Shown piece by piece: positions 1 through 6,151 of a DNA stretch of 12,072 nucleotides. The notes below the pieces were generated by a model. It was not told the DNA's origin and searched no databases. It saw nothing but the letters and a program-made list of their open reading frames with translations. The stretch comes from an uncultured Lachnospiraceae bacterium (GTDB taxonomy: Bacteria; Bacillota_A; Clostridia; Lachnospirales; Lachnospiraceae): assembly GCA_946613735.1 (NCBI GenBank), contig CAMOFS010000019.1, positions 1 to 12,072 on the forward strand. The letters run 5' to 3'. Each line of letters opens with the position of its first letter. Positions within the stretch are counted from its first letter, which is position 1. A program made the translations under genes and the position numbers.

Positions 1-683
1 CCATCCATCTCTATTGTTCCGTCGGATTTTACACCCTTTGCCACCGAATTTATATTGACCGTACCGGACATGAATATGATGGCATCCTCATTGTCACCCT
101 GTACTACTGCGTTTCCGTATTCAGAAGTGATATCCAGGGTTCCCTCCCCGGCAAATATCACGTCATCCCTTGCATATACGCTTCCCTCCCGGCCTGCTGC
201 CACCGCCTCCACCGAGCTTTCCATCCCTGCACCATTTGTAAGGCTGTTCGTGCTGTCCGGAGTCGTATATACATATACCTTGCCTGCATTTTCCACCAAA
301 AGAGCTGCATCATCCGAACAGGTGATATCCGCACCATCAAGCACAATGTACACCACGTCAGAGCCACCGGCATTTATATCGATGTTTCCGTCGGACAGGG
401 AACCTGATATCACGTAGACTCCGGCATCCGTTATGGAGAGGCTTCCAAAGGATCCTAAAGCGCCATTGCCCTCTACCTCTATATCCCCATCATCCAGGGT
501 AACCTCAGTCGCGTCTGCGGACGAGATAATTTTCGTAAGCTCATCTTCGCCGGCGTATTCGGTTACTGTCTCGCTCATGGGAGTCAGTACCTTATCAGCA
601 CCGAATATGAACCACAGGGTAAATGCCACCGCTAAAATGACACCGGCCACTGCTATTATTTCAAAATGTCTGCTGTTACTCAT
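1..683 (-). CDS. Carbohydrate-binding beta-helix protein (Cthe_2159/PF14262-like), C-terminus cut by window edge
   Basis: The frame is open from the ATG at 683 to the left edge (227 codons visible, no stop), so the C-terminus is missing. The start is supported by AGAGGT eight bases upstream. Residues 8-28 form one hydrophobic segment (signal anchor or uncleaved signal), followed by a short acidic linker. From about residue 75 the protein shows short repeated strand-turn units rich in G, D, S, V and I, for example VYIVLDGADITCSDDAA and VAKGVKSDGTIEMD. This matches what I recall of the Cthe_2159 family, described as extracellular right-handed beta-helix proteins that bind cellulose or acidic polysaccharides. 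It is therefore likely exported, membrane-tethered and facing the cell wall. It is the last visible gene of the VTC-DUF4956 cassette; beta-helix or CotH-like proteins often accompany that pair. The ligand here cannot be read from sequence. Family assignment is by recognition only. Confidence 0.8.
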   Translation of the reverse strand, partial: MSNSRHFEIIAVAGVILAVAFTLWFIFGADKVLTPMSETVTEYAGEDELTKIISSADATEVTLDDGDIEVEGNGALGSFGSLSITDAGVYVISGSLSDGNIDINAGGSDVVYIVLDGADITCSDDAALLVENAGKVYVYTTPDSTNSLTNGAGMESSVEAVAAGREGSVYARDDVIFAGEGTLDITSEYGNAVVQGDNEDAIIFMSGTVNINSVAKGVKSDGTIEMD

Positions 684-701
684 AGTATGATACCTCTTAA
701 A

Positions 702-768
702 AGATTCTTCGCGACCCTCAGAATGACAAGGGGGCTCGCCAGAAGTGTCATGGGCTCACCCGGAATCT
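702..768. repeat. Composite inverted repeat in the DUF4956-to-beta-helix gap
   Basis: The 94-nt gap between the two genes is largely filled by an interrupted palindrome. AGATTC at 702-707 pairs with GAATCT at 763-768, and TGACA at 724-728 pairs with TGTCA at 746-750. Inside are two similar direct units, GGGGCTCGCC (731-740) and TGGGCTCACC (751-760). The left arm, AGATTCTTCGCG followed by CTCAGAATGACA, resembles a short dispersed intergenic repeat (TGTCATTCTGAG...GAAGAATCT on the other strand) that I recall from many bacterial genomes. On the minus strand the left arm alone forms ATTCT/AGAAT followed by CTTTT, ending just before the ribosome binding site of the next gene. Whether it is a mobile repeat, an mRNA processing site or both cannot be told from one copy. 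Confidence 0.5.
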
Positions 769-777
769 CCCCTTCTT

Positions 778-1452
778 TTATGACATATAATCCCCGTTAT
801 AGGAAACCAGTATGGCACTGTCCACGCCCTCTATGTCTGCAAGCTGATTTACAAAATCTGTATCATCCTTGTTAAGCTGCGCCTCCACATTGAGCTCGAT
901 CATGCCCTTCTGTACTGACTTGGACTTTACTGTAGTACGCTTAACCTGTGACCTGAGATAATTCATTGCCTCATTCTCACTGTTTTTGTCATCACAGTGG
1001 ATCACTACGATATAGGGCGCAGTGTATGATTTTTTATTTACAAAGATAAGAAGGATGATACCGATCACCACGCTTCCAAAGATCGCCAGGGGGATAAGGC
1101 CCGCTGCCAAAACGATACCTGCGCCTATGGCCCAAAACAAAAATGCGATATCCAGTGGCTCCTTTATAGCTGTCCTGAATCTTACGATGGACAGAGCACC
1201 TACCATACCAAGGGAAAGTACTATGTTACTTGTTACCGCCAGGATCACTAAGGTGGTTATCATGGTCATCGCTATGAGTGATACCCCAAAGCTTGAGGAA
1301 TACATCACTCCTGTAAAGGTCTTCTTATACACAAGACTAATAAAAAGCCCTATCAAAAACGCCAGCACCAGGGCTATTACCATGTCCAGCATGGACACAC
1401 TGGTCACGTTTTCCAGAAAGCTTGATTTAAAAATGTCGTTGAATGTTGTCAT
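778..1452 (-). CDS. DUF4956 family membrane protein
   Basis: The 224-aa product matches the DUF4956 family: a short amphipathic start, hydrophobic segments at about 22-42, 54-75, 76-90, 101-119 and 121-138, and a soluble tail from about 141 to 224. The family core GALSIVRFRTAIKEPLDIAF (85-104) lies between membrane segments. The tail has a beta-alpha-beta pattern suggesting a small ACT or ferredoxin-like domain in the cytosol. The biochemical function is unknown. The family is habitually encoded next to VTC-domain proteins, so it may be the membrane partner that handles polyphosphate. I chose ATG 1452 because AAAGGAGG sits eight bases upstream and the protein then begins MTTFNDIF, as I expect for the family. 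An in-frame ATG at 1497 would add 15 atypical residues; it has a weaker AGAGG site and cannot be excluded. The gene lies 53 nt after VTC. Confidence 0.88.
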   Translation of the reverse strand: MTTFNDIFKSSFLENVTSVSMLDMVIALVLAFLIGLFISLVYKKTFTGVMYSSSFGVSLIAMTMITTLVILAVTSNIVLSLGMVGALSIVRFRTAIKEPLDIAFLFWAIGAGIVLAAGLIPLAIFGSVVIGIILLIFVNKKSYTAPYIVVIHCDDKNSENEAMNYLRSQVKRTTVKSKSVQKGMIELNVEAQLNKDDTDFVNQLADIEGVDSAILVSYNGDYMS

Positions 1453-1468
1453 TTGATTTTCCTCCTTT

Positions 1469-1491
1469 AAAAAAGATCCTTCGCTCGGATC
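1469..1491 (-). other. Small hairpin plus T-run in the DUF4956 leader
   Basis: On the minus strand GATCC (1487-1491) pairs with GGATC (1475-1479) across a 7-nt loop, followed at once by six T (1469-1474) and then the AAAGGAGG site of DUF4956. The 5-bp stem is weak for an intrinsic terminator. On the plus strand the core AAAAGATCCTTCGCTC resembles the left arm of the repeat at 702-728 (AAAAGATTCTTCGCGA), so it may be a degenerate copy of the same element. It could act as a partial attenuator, an mRNA-stability structure or nothing. Confidence 0.4.
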
Positions 1492-1505
1492 GTCCATATC
1501 TTCCT

Positions 1506-2177
1506 CTACTCGTACATCCTGCAGGCTGCATATTTCGAATATGCCCCCACTCTCCTGTTATCCAGTCCCACCGCCATCCGTATGATATCCGGCAGGTATG
1601 CGTCCCATTTCACCTCCAGTATGATGGGGTCACCCGGCACCGGCAGAGTCATTACCTCCGGGTTTAAAAAGTCCGTACACTTAAGCCCCGTCCTGATGTT
1701 GTAGTCAAGGGTGACTCTCACATTTCCCGGTATAAAGGTGAAGGGCTCCCTGTCATAGTCCACTATGGTCTTAGGTCTAAGCCCCATTGTCTTCATCTTG
1801 GAGTATAGCTCCCGGATCAGTCCGTATTCACTGTCATACATCCAGTCCGTATCATTATCCACTATCCTTTGCGCTTCTTTTGCGGTAAGGGGTGCCATAA
1901 GCTTTTCTCCCAGGCCGTTTAGCTTACTCTTTTTTTCAAGCCTTATAAAGGATGTGTCAAAGTTGTAATACCTGATCCTGTACTTTTCCCGGTTGTCCAC
2001 TCCATCCACCTTTTCCCTGAGTGCCTTATCTCCGGGTGTATCGAAATACAGGCTTCGGATCAGATACTTTCCATCTATGGCATTTGCATCAGCCGGCGCC
2101 ACCGCCTTCATCCTCTGGCGGATGGTCAAAAGATCGGAATATGTGATCTGATGCTTTAACTCATGTCTCTTTCCCAT
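1506..2177 (-). CDS. VTC-domain protein, candidate polyphosphate polymerase
   Basis: The 223-aa protein is a compact bacterial VTC domain of the triphosphate-tunnel metalloenzyme fold; related VTC4 makes polyphosphate from nucleotide triphosphate with release of diphosphate. Basic and acidic residues expected to line the tunnel occur in family order: RHELKH (4-9), KYRIRYY (65-71), RLEKKSK (79-85), RVTLDYNIR (154-162), LEVKW (187-191) and SKY (214-216). The last resembles the Ser-Lys pair of VTC4. No SPX domain or membrane segment is present, so membrane coupling must come from a partner, plausibly the DUF4956 protein encoded next. ATG 2177 is preferred because AAAGGAGG ends about seven bases upstream; the frame is open back to 2318, but that would put the terminator hairpin inside the coding region. 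Enzyme activity is inferred from the family; some bacterial VTC-domain proteins have no assay. Confidence 0.9.
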   Translation of the reverse strand: MGKRHELKHQITYSDLLTIRQRMKAVAPADANAIDGKYLIRSLYFDTPGDKALREKVDGVDNREKYRIRYYNFDTSFIRLEKKSKLNGLGEKLMAPLTAKEAQRIVDNDTDWMYDSEYGLIRELYSKMKTMGLRPKTIVDYDREPFTFIPGNVRVTLDYNIRTGLKCTDFLNPEVMTLPVPGDPIILEVKWDAYLPDIIRMAVGLDNRRVGAYSKYAACRMYE

Positions 2178-2183
2178 TTCGCA

Positions 2184-2191
2184 CCTCCTTT
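2184..2191 (-). promoter_or_regulatory. Ribosome binding site deciding the VTC start
   Basis: Minus-strand AAAGGAGG followed by TGCGAA and then ATG 2177. This near-perfect anti-16S match settles the start and excludes the 47-residue upstream extension of the open frame. Confidence 0.85.
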
Positions 2192-2195
2192 CCAC

Positions 2196-2228
2196 AAAAA
2201 ACAGAGCCACTTCCTTAGAAGTGACTCT
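2196..2228 (-). terminator. Intrinsic terminator after the response regulator, or attenuator in the VTC leader
   Basis: On the minus strand AGAGTCACTTC (2218-2228) pairs with GAAGTGGCTCT (2203-2213) around a TAAG loop, giving 11 pairs with one G-U wobble, followed by G and six T (2196-2201). The wobble pairs only in minus-strand RNA; on the plus strand it would be a C-A mismatch, which supports function for leftward transcription. It lies about 60 nt past the response regulator stop, a normal position for an operon terminator, yet its T-run ends only a few bases before the VTC ribosome binding site. It may therefore terminate most read-through and also shape the VTC leader. Confidence 0.8.
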
Positions 2229-2260
2229 ACTATAAATACCGAACCTAAAATTAACCTTAA
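2229..2260 (-). promoter_or_regulatory. Candidate promoter with 11-bp-spaced direct repeats upstream of VTC
   Basis: Minus-strand TTAAGGTT (2253-2260) recurs as TTTAGGTT (2242-2249) at an offset of exactly 11 bp, the spacing typical of OmpR/PhoB-family response regulator half-sites. TATAGT (2229-2234) or TATTTA (2233-2238) could be the -10 element. No good -35 is visible, as expected for an activator-dependent promoter. If TATAGT is used, transcription would start inside the terminator stem, giving a transcript that escapes full hairpin formation. All of this is inferred from sequence pattern. Confidence 0.4.
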
Positions 2261-2286
2261 ATAAAGTATGAAAAAAATGTGATATA

Positions 2287-3048
2287 CTACCTGCCCTTTT
2301 TGCTTTCAAAGTGCTCATCGATATTGCGGATGAGCTCTTCGGGAGCCTGGGTCTTGAGCAGGTACTTTTCGGGCTTGAGAGCCAAAACGCTCATGACGCT
2401 CTCCTTGTCATCCTTTGCGGTAAGCATCATAACAGGGATAGTGGCGGTAGCTGCTTCGGAGCGTATCATCTCAAGCACCTTTGCCCCGGAGATCACCGGC
2501 ATCTCATAGTCCAAAAGGATGAGGTCCACAGGGTTCTTTGCCAAAAAGGTGATGCCGTTCATGCCGGAATTTGCCATATATACCCGGTACTTGTCCGACA
2601 AAAGGTTTTTCATGGTGCGAAGCATTGTAGGATTGTCATCTATGATGAGGATCTTTTTTTTCTGCTCCGCCTCAGCTCCCTTTGCCATGGTTTTTTCAAG
2701 GGATGCAGCCAGCTCCTTGACATTTAACGGTCTGACAAAGCTTTCCGTCACCATATGCATCGGCATACCACTCTTTAGCGTGTCTATCTCCTCAGGGCTT
2801 CCTATTATATAGAAATAATACTCCTTTTCAACCAGGGTGTCCTTAATATAGACCAAGGTGTCAGAGATGTCAGGCAGATTACCGTCCACGTACAGTATCC
2901 ATACAAAGGGAGGGTCAGTAAGCTCTCCTACGGCCTTTACTGTGGGTGCACACGCCTGAACACTGAAGTTCTCCCGCTTCAAGCCATTTACAATGGCGTT
3001 GAACATAAAGCTTTTTTCTTCACCTATAAGTAATACTTTTCTATCCAT
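2287..3048 (-). CDS. Two-receiver response regulator without output domain
   Basis: The 253-aa protein has two receiver-like domains and no DNA-binding or enzymatic output. The C-terminal receiver (about 131-248) has the acidic pair D137/D138, the phospho-acceptor D180 in LLDYEMP, T210 and K232. The usual Lys-Pro is Lys-Thr here (YLLKT). The N-terminal receiver (about 3-120) is divergent: GEE replaces the Asp pair, D55 in YVDGNLP aligns with the phospho-acceptor, S84 stands at the Thr position, and Arg replaces Lys in FVRPLNV. It begins 9 nt after the hybrid kinase stop with a weak AGAG site, so translation is probably coupled. It is a likely phosphorelay partner of the kinase HPt domain, acting through protein contacts as CheY-like regulators do; the MCP in the same operon makes a chemotaxis or motility output possible but unproven. 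Confidence 0.85.
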   Translation of the reverse strand: MDRKVLLIGEEKSFMFNAIVNGLKRENFSVQACAPTVKAVGELTDPPFVWILYVDGNLPDISDTLVYIKDTLVEKEYYFYIIGSPEEIDTLKSGMPMHMVTESFVRPLNVKELAASLEKTMAKGAEAEQKKKILIIDDNPTMLRTMKNLLSDKYRVYMANSGMNGITFLAKNPVDLILLDYEMPVISGAKVLEMIRSEAATATIPVMMLTAKDDKESVMSVLALKPEKYLLKTQAPEELIRNIDEHFESKKGR

Positions 3049-3057
3049 GATCTCTTT

Positions 3058-6000
3058 TTATCCCCTTATTTCTTTTAATATCTGATCCCGATCCAGGTTT
3101 CTGACCAAAACCTTTAATCTGTTGTAGGTCTCCTCTTGATCATCACTTAAGTGATAGTCCTTTAACTGTGCTATTATATCATCTGCTCCGTCATAGTCAA
3201 ATGCTTCCACAAACATTCCTATACCGTCTATTGCCTCCTTAAAGGCCCCATCATCAATAGCAGGCCTGTCGTCCTCCACCTCCGCTGCAGATCCGCCGGA
3301 TGTGCTCCAGTCCCCGCTCTGCACCAGGTCCGGATCTATGAAGGCCAGCTTTTCCTCATAGCTTTTGTATTCTTCTATAAGCTCCGGAGTCTTTTCCAGT
3401 ATGTCGTCTATGGCCCTCTGGTCACCGCTTTTTGCACGGTCCCCTAATGCCTCCAGCTCCTTAGCCTTTTCCGAAAGATGTGTTGCGCCTATCAGTCTGG
3501 CAGAGCTTTTCAGTCCGTGTACCAGCACAGTGTAATTGTTCCAGTCTGCAGCAATATTGGATATCTCGATATTTAGGCTGGTGCTGCTTATACCTGCCAA
3601 AAAGTCCTGGGCGGCCGAAAGCAGTATGTCCTCCTTCAGGCAGTTTCTGATAGCTTCATTATAATCTATGCCCTCCGTATTCATAAGCACCGCAAGCCTG
3701 TCATCCCCATCCGTCTTGCTGCCTGCCGCCGTCTCCTCAAAGCCACTTTCATCAGGCAGGATAACCTTGTCCCTGGGCAGATAGCGTATCAGCATCTCCT
3801 CCATACGCTTGGAGTTGATGGGCTTTGACAGATAGTCCGTAAAACCCTCACTTAAATATGTCTCCCTGGAACCGGAGATGGCATTGGCTGTAAGGGCTAT
3901 CACGGGAGTCTTATGATTTTTATTGTCCCCATCCTCCTTAATGGCGTGGTAGGTCTCTATCCCATCCATGCCCGGCATCCGGTGATCCAGCAGGATAACG
4001 TCATATTCCTTCTTTTTTGTCATATTAAGGCACTGTGATCCGCTGTCCGCGGTATCTATCTGCATACCGGTATCCTTTAAAAGCCCCTGCACTACAGTAA
4101 GGTTCACCGGAGTATCGTCCACCACTAGTATCTTTGCCGAAGGAGCGTGGAAGCTTTCCCGGTACTTTGGCAGACTCTCTATGGATTTTTCGTAGGTCTC
4201 CGTAAAATCACCTATGGGCTCCCAGCTTACGACCTTTTGTACCAGCCTGAAGGAAAAAGTCGAGCCCTCACCATATACACTGTGAAGCTCAAGTGTGGAG
4301 TCCATCAGATCCAAAAGGCTTTTTACTATGCTCATGCCAAGCCCGGTACCCTCTATGTTACGGTTGCGTTCCTCGTCCAAACGGTCAAAGGCACTAAACA
4401 GCTTTTTTTGATCCTCCTCACGGATACCGATCCCCGTATCGGAGATCACGAATCTGAGCATGGCCTCATCATCGGACTTTTCGCATCTTTCAAAATCAAG
4501 CTTAAAAGTGATGGAGCCCTCCTCGGTATACTTCACCGCATTTGTAAGGATATTGGTGGCCACCTGCTTGATGCGGATCTCGTCACCATAGAGCATATGA
4601 GGCGTGTATTCATTTATATCCACCACCAGATTTACATCCTTTTCACCCAGCCGTTGTCTGGCGGTATTGATCAGGTCATTTAAAACTGATGACAGCTCGT
4701 ACTGCACAGGCACCAGCTCCATCTTGCCTGCCTCAAGCTTTGAAAAATCGAGGATATCATTTACCAGTGACAAAAGTGTCCGACCGGAGTTTTGGATGTC
4801 CTTGGCATACCGGATAATATCCTTGTCCTTAGCCTCGCGAAGGATCATCTCGTCCATTCCCAGCACTGCATTAATGGGAGTCCTTATCTCATGGGACATG
4901 TTGGATAAAAACACCGTCTTACTCTTGGCCGCGGCCTGGGCCACTCTGAGGTCCTCCTCCAGTAGCTTTTCTCTTTTTATGTCATCAATGTGTGCCGTGA
5001 TCTCCTTTGTGGTGGCCACAAGGGTATCATAAAGCTGCTCTATCTCATCACCGGTGGAGATCTCCATACCTGCCACCTTGTCTGCGATCTGTCCCCTGTT
5101 TGTCGTGGTCCTGTCGGAAAAGAGTCTCATGCCCACCGTCATCTGCTGTATGGGCAGGGCGATATTCTTTTGTGCCCCGTAATTAAAAAAGCATATTATG
5201 GGAACCACTATGTCAAAAAGATAGAGTATAAGCTTTGCATCAAAGGTCATCCCCAGATCCCTGATGATGTTTGGATCCACATAGTATCCCGTAATATCCG
5301 TCGTTCCATACATCCGGGGACTGATGCCCAAAGAGTCAAAGACAGGAACGTATATCCACGGCATCTCATGATGTCCGACACCCATCTCCGGTATGAGCAT
5401 ATTGGCAAAAAGTGCCGCCCCCACGGATAAAAACAGCCCCTCCAGCGCAAAGTAGCCGGTTATCCTGGAGGAAAGCCTCCATTTGGACGAAGGCATCCAG
5501 AAGCAATGCTCATCATCATCTATGAAGCGGTACTCCTTCCTAAAACCCGCCATTGGCAAAAAAGCGATCAGCCTTTGAGGTGTAAACCTTAATATAAGAT
5601 AAAAAATGGTATACCCCACAAATACCATGGGAGCCACTATTCCGCAGCCATAGATTATCCCTATAGGCTTGAACTGGAGCAGGGATCTGTTTGTCACCAG
5701 GCCGTACAAAAGAAAGAACAGTGCGCCCAACACCACGGTTGATTCCGCCACGGCCAAAAGTGTCTTTTTGTAGCTTAAAAAGCTCTTGTTCTGATGGAAA
5801 TAACCTGCTAAAAGGATGCACACCAAATGCATGGTAAAAAGATATGCCGCATTGGGCATGATGAATAGTGCAGCAATGTATACCATGGCGTAGGACACCA
5901 TGGCCGGAACTGTGCCATACAGCACTGCCAAAAGCATCACCGGCAGTCCATAGCAGAATAAAAACTCAAAGTCCGCCAGCCGCGAAGACATAGCCTGCTT

Positions 6001-6135
6001 GTCAACAGCCATGAATACAAAGCAGATCAATGCTCCAAAAATAATATTAAACACCATAACACAGCGTATGGCGATATCTTCACCGGTAGGCTTTATCCCT
6101 CTTTTTTTCCAATGAATGACCTGACCTTTTCGCAA
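3058..6135 (-). CDS. Hybrid histidine kinase with receiver and HPt domains
   Basis: Starting at TTG 6135 the protein is 1025 aa. Residues 20-318 hold several membrane segments (about 24-44, 57-110, 124-147, 158-182, 228-248 and 300-318) with an extracytoplasmic loop near 249-299 that includes HHE (255-257). A HAMP-like linker follows (about 320-395). The HisKA motif SHEIRTP carries H415; the ATPase domain shows N528/N532, DTGIG (566-570) and GTGLG (596-600). The receiver has D673/D674, phospho-acceptor D717, T749 and K771. The HPt domain has H873 in HGLKSSAR. This is a complete His-Asp-His phosphorelay, with the last step probably passed to the response regulator encoded 9 nt downstream. Residues 955-1025 form an extra acidic helical region outside these domains. 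The stimulus is unknown. All catalytic residues are present, so it should be active. Confidence 0.93.
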   Translation of the reverse strand: MRKGQVIHWKKRGIKPTGEDIAIRCVMVFNIIFGALICFVFMAVDKQAMSSRLADFEFLFCYGLPVMLLAVLYGTVPAMVSYAMVYIAALFIMPNAAYLFTMHLVCILLAGYFHQNKSFLSYKKTLLAVAESTVVLGALFFLLYGLVTNRSLLQFKPIGIIYGCGIVAPMVFVGYTIFYLILRFTPQRLIAFLPMAGFRKEYRFIDDDEHCFWMPSSKWRLSSRITGYFALEGLFLSVGAALFANMLIPEMGVGHHEMPWIYVPVFDSLGISPRMYGTTDITGYYVDPNIIRDLGMTFDAKLILYLFDIVVPIICFFNYGAQKNIALPIQQMTVGMRLFSDRTTTNRGQIADKVAGMEISTGDEIEQLYDTLVATTKEITAHIDDIKREKLLEEDLRVAQAAAKSKTVFLSNMSHEIRTPINAVLGMDEMILREAKDKDIIRYAKDIQNSGRTLLSLVNDILDFSKLEAGKMELVPVQYELSSVLNDLINTARQRLGEKDVNLVVDINEYTPHMLYGDEIRIKQVATNILTNAVKYTEEGSITFKLDFERCEKSDDEAMLRFVISDTGIGIREEDQKKLFSAFDRLDEERNRNIEGTGLGMSIVKSLLDLMDSTLELHSVYGEGSTFSFRLVQKVVSWEPIGDFTETYEKSIESLPKYRESFHAPSAKILVVDDTPVNLTVVQGLLKDTGMQIDTADSGSQCLNMTKKKEYDVILLDHRMPGMDGIETYHAIKEDGDNKNHKTPVIALTANAISGSRETYLSEGFTDYLSKPINSKRMEEMLIRYLPRDKVILPDESGFEETAAGSKTDGDDRLAVLMNTEGIDYNEAIRNCLKEDILLSAAQDFLAGISSTSLNIEISNIAADWNNYTVLVHGLKSSARLIGATHLSEKAKELEALGDRAKSGDQRAIDDILEKTPELIEEYKSYEEKLAFIDPDLVQSGDWSTSGGSAAEVEDDRPAIDDGAFKEAIDGIGMFVEAFDYDGADDIIAQLKDYHLSDDQEETYNRLKVLVRNLDRDQILKEIRG

Positions 6136-6141
6136 CGTGTA

Positions 6142-6147
6142 CCTCCC
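6142..6147 (-). promoter_or_regulatory. Ribosome binding site supporting a TTG start for the hybrid kinase
   Basis: Minus-strand GGGAGG is followed by six bases and TTG at 6135. The longer open frame starts at another TTG (6162) that lacks a good site and overlaps the TraX stop. The two ATGs at 6152 and 6149 are out of frame, and the first in-frame ATG falls inside the first membrane segment. The TTG at 6135 is therefore the best start. Confidence 0.75.
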
Positions 6148-6151
6148 ATCA

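Noticed and set aside
684..777. CRISPR-like or transposase remnant in the gap after DUF4956
   Set aside because: The gap holds only one composite palindrome; there are no regularly spaced repeats and no coding remnant.
2178..2318. 47-residue N-terminal extension of the VTC frame
   Set aside because: It would translate through the terminator hairpin and overlap the response regulator gene, while a near-perfect ribosome binding site marks ATG 2177.
4147..4683. Plus-strand open frame of 178 codons opposite the kinase
   Set aside because: It lies across the HATPase and receiver coding region of the kinase, with no family resemblance.
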